DNA of 64,000 nucleotides from assembly GCF_003855155.1 (NCBI RefSeq), contig NZ_CP034073.1:4278001-4342000 (forward strand), read 5' to 3'. This DNA comes from Shewanella psychromarinicola. Its GTDB lineage: Bacteria; Pseudomonadota; Gammaproteobacteria; Enterobacterales; Shewanellaceae. Below the pieces are notes generated by a model. It was given only the letters and a program-made list of their open reading frames with translations, searched no databases and was not told the DNA's origin. This document shows positions 17,259-31,191 of the stretch, in pieces. The translations under genes and the position numbers were made by a program. How positions within the stretch are numbered: position 1 is the stretch's first letter; each line of letters starts with the position of its first letter.

Positions 17259-17384
17259 AATTTGCATATCTACCGCCTTTAAGGCCGTAAATAATAATTC
17301 GGAAAGCTGATTTTTTTGAGTCTACAAAACACTGTTTAAGCGCTCTATTCTAACACTAAGGTCAGTAAAACCCATCTGGGTTGT

Positions 17385-20288
<2,904 letters not shown>

Positions 20289-20540
20289 ATACAACCCAAA
20301 TGAGTTTCACTTGCGTGAACCTCTGAGTCATATCATGACCAGCTGGTTTTTACTTGTCTCACCTCCGGGTAGGAAGTGGACTCGCCTTAGTTTTTTAGAA
20401 TATTCAAGACACTTAAACAGTGTGTTGAGAACTCAAGATACTAATGCTTTCGCATCAGTATTATTTTTCGCACTAACGTAATCACACAAACGACAACGAA
20501 TCATCATCTATGCGCCTTTAGTTAGTACTATCAGCTTTCC

Positions 20541-20555
20541 AAATTGTTAAAGAGC
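20541..20555 (-). promoter_or_regulatory. boxA antitermination element before 23S
   Basis: GCTCTTTAACAATTT on the minus strand matches the rrn boxA bound by NusB-NusE. It lies between tRNA-Ala and 23S and is followed on the plus strand by a short GGCTT/AAGCC hairpin. Confidence 0.8.
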
Positions 20556-20640
20556 GGGCTTAAAAAAGCCAAAGATAAAGTTTCATTTATCTTTGGCATC
20601 TCTAACCTATGCATATGTTTATCATCATGATAAGTGTAAA

Positions 20641-20716
20641 TGGTGGAGCTATGCGGGATCGAACCGCAGACCTCCTGCGTGCAAGGCAGGCGCTCTCCCA
20701 GCTGAGCTATAGCCCC
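20641..20716 (-). tRNA. tRNA-Ala (TGC)
   Basis: 76 nt on the minus strand including encoded CCA. GGGGCTATAGCTCAGCTGGG forms the acceptor and D arm, the anticodon loop reads CTTGCAC (anticodon TGC), and GGTTCGATC is the T loop. It is the second spacer tRNA of the rRNA operon. Confidence 0.97.
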
Positions 20717-20853
20717 ATTTACATGCAGTTGAGATAAATACCAAGTATCCAATCATAAGATTGGCGAAGCCAAATCGAATTTTAGCAAGTTAATTCAATG
20801 CGACGTTTAGTTCACTAAACGAGTATTTAATTAGCGCAGATAAAATGAAGATT

Positions 20854-20930
<77 letters not shown>

Positions 20931-21148
20931 ATTCTTTTTGGTCTTTTAATCCTTACTCAGCGTTACTTTCTTCGTTTCTCAGTCATGTGCTAAAAGCACA
21001 CTCCCTGCAAAACTCATCAAGTGCCTTGATTAAGAATCAAAATCCTCAAAAATACCTTTCGATATCTTTCTCTTTCTTTCTATCAAGTAATCTGTGTGAA
21101 CACTCACATGCATTGCTGCACTTTTAGGTATTGAGTTAGTCGTATAGG

Positions 21149-22690
<1,542 letters not shown>

Positions 22691-22974
22691 AAAGTTTTTT
22701 GAAAACCCCACTCTTACAAGTAAGAACGAAGCTTTCGGCTCAATGAATTCTGATTGCTTAACCAACCGAAGTTGCTTAAGTCTTTGTACATATTACTATG
22801 AACATTCATCGTTGCATTGAGTTGAAATTTTTTGATTATCAAAAACAGTAAACTGTTTTAAATAATTTCGAATAACTCAATACCTGTGAATGTCCACACA
22901 GATTACTTGATAAATTGTTAAAGAGCGGACCTGGTAACTAGCGTAAGACGCTGCGTTCCGTGTCAGTGGGGTGT
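22691..22974 (-). other. rRNA operon leader
   Basis: The 5' leader of the rRNA transcript lies between the promoter and the 16S gene and contains boxA at 22912-22926 (GCTCTTTAACAATTT on the minus strand). Sequence near 16S should pair with the 16S-23S spacer to form the RNase III stem. Confidence 0.8.
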
Positions 22975-23002
22975 ATTATAGGGAAAACTTTTTATAGCGC
23001 AA
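22975..23002 (-). promoter_or_regulatory. rrn P1-type promoter
   Basis: On the minus strand TTGCGC (22997-23002) and a perfect TATAAT (22975-22980) are spaced 16 bp. The 16-bp spacing and -35 are typical of growth-rate-regulated rrn promoters. The upstream DNA is A/T-rich, as for an UP element. Confidence 0.8.
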
Positions 23003-23460
23003 GGGCTTTCTACGGTTTTTATGACTATTACGACCCAACTGCACACTATTTAAACTTAAAGTCATATTTATTGATGTTTTTGCTGACTTTATAACCAAAA
23101 AAGCCTCGCTACAGCGAACATTAAATTTATTTTTCTTACCTATATAAGGCTTATTATGCGGCTTATGGTGGTTTAAGTGGGTAATTTAGCTTGTTTAGAG
23201 CAAAAAATTACTGAAACGACGTTAATTTGATGTTAACTCCGTAGCGACTTTTAGTAGTACCAACGATTTCGCGTTAATGGATGACATACCTTTATTTGGC
23301 TTAGGGGTTTGTTAGCAACAAAAATAAGCTGACTAGTATATAAAGGAAGATAAAGTCTAAAACGAAGTAAATGGTTACACTGAAAATCTCTGTTCATATA
23401 TAAGTGGGTGAAAGCTTATATATGAACAGTTGAAATGATAGCTTTGAATTCGCGATTCTA
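23003..23460. other. Region between gmhB and the rrn promoter
   Basis: AT-rich, no gene. Likely UP-element and Fis-type activation region near the promoter. It also holds a long perfect inverted repeat at 23390-23429 just after gmhB. Confidence 0.5.
23390..23429. repeat. Perfect 15-bp inverted repeat after gmhB
   Basis: CTGTTCATATATAAG and CTTATATATGAACAG are exact complements around a 10-base loop. The stem is AT-rich and no T run follows on either strand, so it is not a standard intrinsic terminator although it sits 31 bp past the gmhB stop. Confidence 0.8.
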
Positions 23461-24021
23461 TTATTTTGCGAGTAATTGACTTAGCAGACTCGGAACGTCA
23501 GCGATACTGTCAACCACGGCACTGGCAAGTTCAACTCCGGCTTCGTCTACTACTTTACCTGAACGAACCAAAATGGCAGTCTTAATGCCAGCCGCTCTTG
23601 CGGCCCGAATGTCATCGGCTTTATCACCTACCATGACAGACTGGCTTAAATCTATTTTTAAAAACTGCGCTGCATCTACCAGCATACCCGGCTTAGGTTT
23701 TCGGCAATCACAATCTTGCTTATATTCGCCTAGGCCTTTTTCTGGATGATGCGGGCAATAATAGATACCATCAAGTTCGACACCTTTATCGGCAAAGTTC
23801 CAATCCATCCATTCAGTTAAATCATGGAAATCGTCTTCACTGTACATGCCACGAGCAATACCAGATTGGTTAGTGACGACTACTAATAGGTAACCCATTT
23901 GCTTTAACGCTAAGCATGCCTCAAACACACCATCGATATATTCAAAATCATCCACAATATGAACATAACCATTGTCTTTATTGATCACGCCATCGCGATC
24001 GAGAAATACTGCTTTATTCAA
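23461..24021 (-). CDS. gmhB: D-glycero-beta-D-manno-heptose-1,7-bisphosphate 7-phosphatase
   Basis: The 186-residue HAD-family phosphatase has the catalytic DRDG motif (D8, D10), TNQSGIARG, a zinc-binding loop (C89 with PHHPE, C104-x-C106), KPKPGM and the GDKADD acidic motif. These are the marks of GmhB, which removes the C7 phosphate in ADP-heptose synthesis for the LPS inner core. It lies directly upstream of an rRNA operon, the same arrangement as gmhB-rrsH in E. coli. Confidence 0.95.
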   Translation of the reverse strand: MNKAVFLDRDGVINKDNGYVHIVDDFEYIDGVFEACLALKQMGYLLVVVTNQSGIARGMYSEDDFHDLTEWMDWNFADKGVELDGIYYCPHHPEKGLGEYKQDCDCRKPKPGMLVDAAQFLKIDLSQSVMVGDKADDIRAARAAGIKTAILVRSGKVVDEAGVELASAVVDSIADVPSLLSQLLAK

Positions 24022-24223
24022 CCTAACACTCCTTAAACTCTATACTGTTGTGATTATCCCATTGAGATGAATTGGGTGCTAGTCAATCTGCATATTTTTG
24101 TAAATTTGTTTATTTAGCGACTTTTATAGCCTTGATTTTCATAATTGCAGAGGTTTAACTTTATAAAACGGCGCCTAAGCGTTACTCTTGCTCGAAGAAT
24201 TTAGTGATAAACTATTAGAGTAC

Positions 24224-24898
24224 ATGAGCAATATAACTCCTATTATTCATAAAACCCGCACGCAACTTGTTGTTGAAGTGCTCAGAGAACGGATCCTTTC
24301 TGGTGATATACAAGGAGGGGAACCCCTTAGGCAGTCTGCGATTGCAGATCAATTAAACGTAAGTCGCATTCCTGTACGAGAAGCGTTAGTACAATTAGAA
24401 GCTGAAGGCCTGATCAATTTCGAACCGCATAAAGGAGCCACAGCAACTCTTTTATCTGTTGAACAAGTCACTGAATTATTTGAATTACGCGCTATGATCG
24501 AATCAGATTTATTGGCTAAGGCCATTCCTAACTTAACTGACGATGATCTTGGTGAAGCTGAAGTCGTTCTCGCTCAACTTGAATTAGCATTTAAACTCAA
24601 AGAGTCAGTGGCCAGTTGGAGTGAGCTTAATACTCGGTTCCATACTCGTTTATATCAAGCCGCTAATCGCCCTCATACAATGGAAGTGGTTAACGGGTTA
24701 AACACCAATTGTGATCGCTATATTCGTTTACAGTTGTTGTTTACTGGCGGGATCCCTATTGCAGAAAGAGAGCATAGAGTGTTACTCGAATTGTGTAAGG
24801 ATCGAGACATAGAGAAGGCAACTATTTTATTGCGTGAGCATATCTTGCATGCCTCAGCGTTGATAACGAAACTGGTAGAACAAAAAATTAAGTCATAA
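24224..24898 (+). CDS. GntR-family transcriptional regulator (FCD domain)
   Basis: The 224-residue regulator has an N-terminal winged helix (RTQLVVEVLRERILSGD, IADQLNVSRIPVREALVQLE) and an all-helical FCD ligand domain from about residue 75 with the metal-binding Asp/His pattern (ELRAMIESDL, FHTRLYQAA, EHRVLL, LREHI). The start ATG at 24224 is chosen over a TTG at 24188. It sits 110 bp upstream of a co-oriented ketoacyl-ACP synthase III gene and may control it. Effector unknown. Confidence 0.88.
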   Translation: MSNITPIIHKTRTQLVVEVLRERILSGDIQGGEPLRQSAIADQLNVSRIPVREALVQLEAEGLINFEPHKGATATLLSVEQVTELFELRAMIESDLLAKAIPNLTDDDLGEAEVVLAQLELAFKLKESVASWSELNTRFHTRLYQAANRPHTMEVVNGLNTNCDRYIRLQLLFTGGIPIAEREHRVLLELCKDRDIEKATILLREHILHASALITKLVEQKIKS

Positions 24899-25022
24899 AA
24901 ATAATAATAAATCTTAGCCATGAGCATTTAGCATCACAACTTAGTATCAAAAAATTAATATCAAGCTATTGATATTGTAAATAATTTTAATTAACTATTG
25001 AAACGTATTGAGAGAATTTCTT

Positions 25023-26099
25023 ATGCATTATGCACACATTACCGGTTGGGGTAAGTCTGTTCCACCCGCAACATTAACCAATGAAGATTTAGCCACGTTC
25101 ATGGACACAACGGATGAATGGATTAAAACACGCACTGGGATCAGTAAGCGTAACATTAGTCACGTTAATACTTCTGAAATGGCATCTGTTGCGGCTAAGC
25201 ATGCTCTTGCTGCTGCTGGGATTGATGGCAGTGAATTAGATTTAATTATTTTAGCTACCGCCAGCCCTGATACCTTGATCCCCAATATTGCATCAACGGT
25301 ACAGGCCGATATTGGCGCTACATGTGGTGCATTTGACATTAACGCTGCTTGCAGTGGTTTTTTGTATGGCGTTGGGTTAGCCAGTTCAATGATCAAAAGC
25401 GGTCAAAGTAAAAAAATTCTTATTATTGGCGCTGAACGTTTATCTTTTTACCTAGATTGGTCTCGTCGTGAAACAGCGGTGCTCTTTGGTGACGGTGCTG
25501 GTGCTGTGGTACTTGAAGCCAGTGATCAACCCGGTGGTGTATTAGGTTATGAGTTAAATAACGATCCTGAAGGTCGCGACATTTTAAAATCCAGTTTTGG
25601 CACCCAAATGGACAGATTTGATAATGACTCATTAGACTTTTATATCCACATTAACGGTCAAGAGGTGTTTAAACGAGCTATTCATGGCATGGGTAATCTC
25701 AGTAATAAAGTCTTGGAAAAATGTGGTATTGATATCAATGATGTTGATTTTGTCATACCACACCAAGCCAATGAACGAATCATTGATACCTTAGTGAGCC
25801 GGATGAAAATCCCTAAAGAAAAAGCTTTCATCAACATTGCTGATTACGGTAATACTTCAGCAGCTACAATCCCGATTGCCATCTGTGATGCGTTGTCTCA
25901 AGGGAGAATTGAAGCCAATCAAACAATTTTGTCATGTGCGTTTGGGGCCGGATTAACCTCGGCAGCTATGCTACTAAAGTGGGGAGAAAGAACAACCCCT
26001 ATTACAATTAGCGATGCTAAACTACCTGACTGTGATAAAACCGCATTGGAACTAATCCAACCTGCTGTGGATTATTTTTTCACAAAAGCTGAAAAGTAA
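25023..26099 (+). CDS. Beta-ketoacyl-ACP synthase III family protein
   Basis: The 358-residue thiolase-fold enzyme carries the KAS III triad: Cys in NAACSGF (C110), His in PHQAN and Asn in GNTSAA. GDGAGAVVLE is also typical. The ATG at 25023 has GAGAG 8 nt upstream and fits the family start (HYAHITGWGKSVPP). It is not next to a fab operon but follows a GntR regulator. It may therefore be a specialised KAS III, such as the condensing enzyme of a secondary or branched fatty-acid pathway, rather than the housekeeping FabH. Confidence 0.85.
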   Translation: MHYAHITGWGKSVPPATLTNEDLATFMDTTDEWIKTRTGISKRNISHVNTSEMASVAAKHALAAAGIDGSELDLIILATASPDTLIPNIASTVQADIGATCGAFDINAACSGFLYGVGLASSMIKSGQSKKILIIGAERLSFYLDWSRRETAVLFGDGAGAVVLEASDQPGGVLGYELNNDPEGRDILKSSFGTQMDRFDNDSLDFYIHINGQEVFKRAIHGMGNLSNKVLEKCGIDINDVDFVIPHQANERIIDTLVSRMKIPKEKAFINIADYGNTSAATIPIAICDALSQGRIEANQTILSCAFGAGLTSAAMLLKWGERTTPITISDAKLPDCDKTALELIQPAVDYFFTKAEK

Positions 26100-26114
26100 C
26101 CTTATCGCATAGCT

Positions 26115-26146
26115 TAAAAAAACCAGCTTATTAGCTGGTTTTTTTA
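26115..26146. terminator. Bidirectional terminator
   Basis: AACCAGCT (26121-26128) and AGCTGGTT (26133-26140) form a stem with an A run before and a T run after. It separates the convergent KAS III and exonuclease genes. Confidence 0.85.
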
Positions 26147-26163
26147 TTGATGCTATTTCACTA

Positions 26164-26853
26164 TCACCGGGCAATCTCGATGATTTCACTTATCGATAAA
26201 CGTTGTACATCCCCCATAGCCGCAACTTGTGCCAACAATAATTCCGCACACGATAATGCATCGATTAATGCATTATGAGCAGCATAGACGGGTAACCCAT
26301 AGCGCGCTCTGCTGGCACCTAAACGCAATGATCCTTCTTTGAGTACTTGGTGATGCATTAAACAACGTTTTCGCTCGATAGCTAAGGTATCGATATACAC
26401 CATGGGTATCGATTGCCCAAAACAACGTTGTAATTTATTTTGAATAAAATGAATATCTAACGGGGCGTGATGAGCGACTAAAATATGCCCCTGAGTCTGG
26501 GCAAGAAACCAGTTCAACGCCTCTTCAATTGATAATGCCATGTGTAATTGATTGTCGACGATCCCATGCACCGTTGCACTTGCCCCCACGCTGCCATCAA
26601 TGGCAATCATAATATGCTGGGCGCGATTAAGCGGAATTTGGCCATCAACGATGGGCACTAAACCGATGCTGATCACTTGGTCGATCTCAGGATCAAGCCC
26701 TGTCATTTCAAGATCAATCGCCATCAAAGGAGCATCTCGATATAATTGCGACAATGCCGGAGTAATCTCATCGATATAGGTCTTCAATTGTAGCGGTAAT
26801 GTGGTCAATTTTTTGCGCCAAAGTATGGCTTTTATCCACCACAAATTGGCCAT
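26164..26853 (-). CDS. DnaQ-like 3'-5' exonuclease
   Basis: The 229-residue protein has the DEDDh exonuclease motifs: AIDLEMTGLD (Exo I, D-x-E), HHAPLDIHF (Exo II) and HNALIDAL (Exo III, H-x4-D). It resembles the proofreading subunit of DNA polymerase III but belongs to the group encoded with DUF294 proteins and acetate-type symporters. Its ATG overlaps the stop of the DUF294 gene by one base (TAATG), so the two are translationally coupled. Substrate not known. Confidence 0.88.
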   Translation of the reverse strand: MANLWWIKAILWRKKLTTLPLQLKTYIDEITPALSQLYRDAPLMAIDLEMTGLDPEIDQVISIGLVPIVDGQIPLNRAQHIMIAIDGSVGASATVHGIVDNQLHMALSIEEALNWFLAQTQGHILVAHHAPLDIHFIQNKLQRCFGQSIPMVYIDTLAIERKRCLMHHQVLKEGSLRLGASRARYGLPVYAAHNALIDALSCAELLLAQVAAMGDVQRLSISEIIEIAR

Positions 26854-28700
26854 TAAAAACTCCTCATAAATTTAAGCTTTAACCCCGTTTGAGCATCATG
26901 GACCACCTTAAAGGCATCTCGAAGCTGATGGCGCATTAATGAAGAAAGATGTTGTGGTTTTAAAAAATTATTCACCTGCAAATTGTGAGTCACCTGGTAA
27001 CCTTGATTTGCTAAGCGCATGTGGGCGATAAACTCATGGGCATCCGCCAAGTTAAGTGCATCTTTACGATTAATAATATTAGCGTCCATTAACGCTCTAA
27101 TACGTTTAGCAGTATTAACCTCCTTGATGCCGGCACTTAAAGCATACACTCTGGCAATGTCATTAATTAACGCACTGCCTTTATGTTTTAAATCCATGCC
27201 TTTCACTTCACTGCCATCACGTTCAAGGACAAATTTCCTAAAAAAGCCTAATGGTGGCGATTCTGCCAGCGAATTACCCGCCATCCCTGCCAAAAAAATA
27301 TCGTTATCTTGAGTTGAAGCAAGCACCGAATCTTGTAATTCGCTAAACAAGGTTATAGGACCAAATACTGGGCGCATATCGAAAAAGATGCTCGCGTGCA
27401 TTAAGGCTTTTGGCTCTGGCGTATTAACCCATTGCGAAAAAAGCCCTTTCCATTTTACCAATGACAATCGCCATTTAGGGTTTTGCGCCATAATGTCACC
27501 TGGGCAATAAATATAACCACATTGATCTAAGCCTTTACACACAGCTTTTGTTAAAGCTTCAAAATAGGCAGCTGCAAACTCATCGGGTTCGTGTGCCAAC
27601 AATAAGCCATTATCTTGATCAGAACAGGCAACCTGGTCTTGGCGGCCTTGTGAACCAAAAGCCAACCAGCAAAAAGCCATCGGAGCCTGACCTAGAAGTA
27701 GTTGATTTAGTTCGATGATCCGGCGAGTTAATGCATCGGTTACCGAGGTGAGCACCCGACCAATTTCTTCAGCTCTGGCATCGGCACTAATTAAATTTTG
27801 TAATAGTAGCGGGATCTGCTTACTGACTTGAATAAGATTTTCTATGCTGCCTTGTCGCCCTATCTCGCCGATCAAAAGCAGAGGCTGTGAGCTTTGCGAA
27901 CGCAATATATCTGTGCTGGTGATAATGCCTACTGCAAGGCTGCCATCAACTACCGGTAAGTGATGAATATTATGCTCACTCATCGCGAGCATGGCCTCAA
28001 ACACTAATGCATTGGCATGGGTTGTCACCGGGTTGACTGTCATGGCTTGACTCACCAGCGTATTCACATCTAACCCTTCTGCAATAATCCGATTACGTAA
28101 ATCTCTGTCGGTCAAAATACCGGTTAATTTTTGATTATCGATAACTAACACTGATGACACTCGATGTTCTCGCATCAGTTTGGCAGCATCGATCACACTC
28201 GCATGAGCGTCAATGATGATGGGCTTAGATGACATGATGGAAGTAATACGACTAGTTGTGGTTAAGTCTTTGGTGGTAAATTTAGCTTCATTGCGTAAAC
28301 GTTTAGCAAAAGCGCGGGTAAAAAATTGATCAAATCCTCTATGTTGAGCTCGTAGTTGGCCAAACACAGTTTGCGGTACATGGTAGACTAAACCGTCTTC
28401 AAGGATCGCGACTTTATTGACTACCTTCTCACCCGATAATAAGGTGGAAAAACCAAAGCACTCCCCTTCACCTATTCGATCGACCAACACACCTTCGGGA
28501 TCGCGCACTTCAAAAGCACCGCTACGAACAAGGTATAATTTGGGATTGTCTTTATCGAACTCAACAAATGCTGATGCCTTAGTGTAATACCCAATGGTAA
28601 TCATTTTAGCGCAGTATTGGATGATCTCTTTTGGAAGAGTATCAAAAGGAGAATGGAGCGCTAAAAACTGTTCGACGGGTTGTAATTCACTGGCATCCAT
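26853..28700 (-). CDS. Cyclic-nucleotide-binding/CBS/DUF294 nucleotidyltransferase-like protein
   Basis: The 615-residue protein has an N-terminal cNMP-binding-like domain (about 25-130), a CBS pair (about 155-270), a DUF294 nucleotidyltransferase-like domain with GSQGRQDQ and SDQDNGLL (about 340-370), and a C-terminal DUF294_C helical domain. Domain order matches GlnD-like proteins of unknown substrate that neighbour VC_2705-type symporters. It probably senses a nucleotide and controls the symporter or acetate metabolism, which is inference from context. AGGGAA precedes the ATG. Confidence 0.88.
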   Translation of the reverse strand: MDASELQPVEQFLALHSPFDTLPKEIIQYCAKMITIGYYTKASAFVEFDKDNPKLYLVRSGAFEVRDPEGVLVDRIGEGECFGFSTLLSGEKVVNKVAILEDGLVYHVPQTVFGQLRAQHRGFDQFFTRAFAKRLRNEAKFTTKDLTTTSRITSIMSSKPIIIDAHASVIDAAKLMREHRVSSVLVIDNQKLTGILTDRDLRNRIIAEGLDVNTLVSQAMTVNPVTTHANALVFEAMLAMSEHNIHHLPVVDGSLAVGIITSTDILRSQSSQPLLLIGEIGRQGSIENLIQVSKQIPLLLQNLISADARAEEIGRVLTSVTDALTRRIIELNQLLLGQAPMAFCWLAFGSQGRQDQVACSDQDNGLLLAHEPDEFAAAYFEALTKAVCKGLDQCGYIYCPGDIMAQNPKWRLSLVKWKGLFSQWVNTPEPKALMHASIFFDMRPVFGPITLFSELQDSVLASTQDNDIFLAGMAGNSLAESPPLGFFRKFVLERDGSEVKGMDLKHKGSALINDIARVYALSAGIKEVNTAKRIRALMDANIINRKDALNLADAHEFIAHMRLANQGYQVTHNLQVNNFLKPQHLSSLMRHQLRDAFKVVHDAQTGLKLKFMRSF

Positions 28701-28783
28701 TAATCATTTCCCTATTGTGCATGGGTCAACAGTCTCACTATAGCAAAGCATTTCACTTAACGGCTATAGGACTTAAGACCAAC

Positions 28784-28809
28784 AAAAAGAGCGCCTAAGC
28801 GCTCTTTGT
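28784..28809 (-). terminator. Terminator after the symporter gene
   Basis: AAAGAGCGC (28786-28794) pairs perfectly with GCGCTCTTT (28799-28807), with a T run on the minus strand. It separates the symporter pair from the DUF294 gene. Confidence 0.85.
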
Positions 28810-28831
28810 AAACTGTGATAATTAAAGCTGA

Positions 28832-30550
28832 TTAGTGATTTTGCGCTTCACCAGACCCTTTAGGGAAACGGATTGACTCCACCATCGCCACTATCTCGTC
28901 AGGAATTTTAGCGGTTACTTTACAGACCGCAAAGGCTATCGAAAAGTTAACAATCATTCCGACCATACCAATACCTTCTGGCGAGATACCAAATAACCAG
29001 TTTTCGGACGAATTGGCTGCCGGATTAATAAACTTGAAGTAAGCAATATAACTCGCAGTAAATAATAACCCGATCACCATACCCGAAATAGCCCCTTCTT
29101 TATTCATGGTTTTGGAGAAAATACCCATGATAATGGCTGGGAATAACGACGCAGCGGCGAGACCAAATGCAATAGCTACTACAGCCGCAACAAAACCTGG
29201 TGGGTTTATGCCAAAGTAGCCCGCCATAACAACCCCTAAGGCAGCGGCTATTCGCGCATACATTAACTCTTTCTTATCCGAAATATCCGGCATTAGATTT
29301 TTCTTGAGTAAATCGTGCGAAACAGACGTTGAAATCACCAGTAGTAAACCCGCTGATGTTGACAATGCTGCCGCTAAACCACCCGCGGCAACTAATGCGA
29401 TAACCCATGCAGGAAGATTAGCGATTTCAGGCGTTGCCAGAACCATAATATCTCGGTCAATGGTCATCTCATTTTTTTCACCATTGGTGTAGAAAATGTT
29501 GCCATCGTTGTTCTTATCGTCCCACGTGATTAAACCGGTTTTTTCCCAGTTCTTAATCCACTCAGGTGCTGTTTCATAAGGTACACCGGTAGATTCTGGT
29601 CCATTAATGGTTTCAATCATATTAACGCGTGAGAATGCCGATAATGCCGGAATAGTAGTATACATAATCGCGATAAACACGAGTGCCCAACCCGCTGAGA
29701 TACGTGCATCTTTTACTCTAGGAACCGTAAAGAAACGTACAATCACATGCGGCAAGCCTGCTGTACCAAACATCAATGCTCCAGTAATAAAGAACACATC
29801 GATCATGGATTTAGAACCTTCGGTATATTGAGAGAAGCCCAGTTCAGCAGACAGTCCATCAAGTTTATCGAGTAAATATACCCCAGTACCATTACCTGCA
29901 GCGTCCACTAACTCGGCCCCAAAACCAATCTGCGGAAAAATATGACCTGTCATCATTACCGAGATAAAAATAGCGGGCACCATGAAGGCAAAAATAAGCA
30001 CACAATATTGCGCTACCTGAGTGTAAGTAATCCCTTTCATGCCGCCAAGTACAGCATAAAAGAATACGACCGCCATCCCGATATACACACCGGTTTCTAC
30101 CTCTACTTCCAAGAAGCGAGAGAACACTACGCCTACCCCCCGCATTTGACCTGCAATGTAGGTAAAGCAAATGAAAATGGCACAAATAACCGCAACAGTT
30201 CGAGCTGTTTGAGAGTAATAACGATCACCGATGAAGTCTGGAACGGTAAATTTACCAAACTTGCGTAAATAAGGTGCCATACACAAGGCTAATAGAACGT
30301 AACCCCCCGTCCAGCCCATTAGATATACTGAACCATCATAACCCGTAAAAGACACAATACCGGCCAATGAAATAAACGATGCAGCTGACATCCAGTCCGC
30401 TGCGGTTGCCATACCGTTCATAACAGGGTGAACACCACCACCTGCAACATAAAACTCTTTGGTTGAACCCGCTCGGGACATAATAGCTATCCCGATGTAC
30501 AGCGTAAAAGTCGCGCCGACAATAATATATGTTAGTGTTTGAACATCCAT
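28832..30550 (-). CDS. Sodium:solute symporter, VC_2705 subfamily (ActP-like)
   Basis: The 572-residue membrane protein has about 13 hydrophobic helices and SSS-family motifs: GMATAADWMSAASFISLAG early, GGMKGITYTQVAQY, and AGGLAAALSTSAGLLLVIST in the middle. It contains a hydrophilic insert (about 330-370, with DDKNNDGNIFYTNGEKNE), a mark of the VC_2705 large-subunit type. Relatives take up acetate or other short carboxylates. It lies 12 bp after its small DUF4212 partner. Confidence 0.9.
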   Translation of the reverse strand: MDVQTLTYIIVGATFTLYIGIAIMSRAGSTKEFYVAGGGVHPVMNGMATAADWMSAASFISLAGIVSFTGYDGSVYLMGWTGGYVLLALCMAPYLRKFGKFTVPDFIGDRYYSQTARTVAVICAIFICFTYIAGQMRGVGVVFSRFLEVEVETGVYIGMAVVFFYAVLGGMKGITYTQVAQYCVLIFAFMVPAIFISVMMTGHIFPQIGFGAELVDAAGNGTGVYLLDKLDGLSAELGFSQYTEGSKSMIDVFFITGALMFGTAGLPHVIVRFFTVPRVKDARISAGWALVFIAIMYTTIPALSAFSRVNMIETINGPESTGVPYETAPEWIKNWEKTGLITWDDKNNDGNIFYTNGEKNEMTIDRDIMVLATPEIANLPAWVIALVAAGGLAAALSTSAGLLLVISTSVSHDLLKKNLMPDISDKKELMYARIAAALGVVMAGYFGINPPGFVAAVVAIAFGLAAASLFPAIIMGIFSKTMNKEGAISGMVIGLLFTASYIAYFKFINPAANSSENWLFGISPEGIGMVGMIVNFSIAFAVCKVTAKIPDEIVAMVESIRFPKGSGEAQNH

Positions 30551-30562
30551 TTTTAGTGCCCC

Positions 30563-30829
30563 TTAGTCTTCGTGAACATTGTATTTTTTGTCTAACGCAT
30601 TAGCTTTCGCTACGTAAACAAAAATCAGCGCCACGAATACATACATTGCACCCTGCTGCGCAAACCAGAAACCCAGTTTGAATCCCATGAAGGTAATTTC
30701 GTTAAGTACATCTACTAATATGATACCGCAGCCAAATGATACTGCAGCCCAGATGGCAAGCAAGCTAAGTACCAAGCGTAAATTCTCACGCCAGTAACCC
30801 GCTGCCTTTTCGTTATTTTCAAAACTCAT
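30563..30829 (-). CDS. DUF4212 small subunit of the sodium:solute symporter
   Basis: The 88-residue protein has two membrane helices (about 18-40 and 52-75) after a YWRENLRLVLSLLAIW entry, the standard form of DUF4212 (Na_symport_sm) proteins. They are encoded just before VC_2705-type symporters and are thought to be needed for their function. GGGGAG precedes the ATG. It is the first gene of the operon. Confidence 0.9.
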   Translation of the reverse strand: MSFENNEKAAGYWRENLRLVLSLLAIWAAVSFGCGIILVDVLNEITFMGFKLGFWFAQQGAMYVFVALIFVYVAKANALDKKYNVHED

Positions 30830-31191
30830 TGCGACTCCCCTATGTTATTTTTTGTAAAGCCATTGTTAATTTAGCAACTTAGGGGGGGTCTACAATCAAG
30901 ACCTTAGTCGTATCTCACGAACAAGCTACTGTTGCAAGCTATTAAATCACTTACTAATCATAGTTATACAGTAAAAAAACAAATAAAAGCCTCGATTGCC
31001 CATTCCATCGAGTTAGACCAAGGTCGAACAAAATTACCGCACAAAGAGACTTAAATGACGATCAATTAAAACAAAACGAGGCATTTACTAATAAAAAAGT
31101 CATCGTTTTCGTTGAAATATATTCGATTTCTTGAGATAAGTACTCGTATATCAACGAATCTTTTGATAATAAGAATAATAAGGATATTTTT
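30830..31191. other. Divergent promoter region
   Basis: About 360 bp between the symporter operon and a diguanylate cyclase gene. It contains a run of seven G (30882-30888) and AT-rich DNA near 31090-31190. No clear promoter or operator was recognised. Confidence 0.4.
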
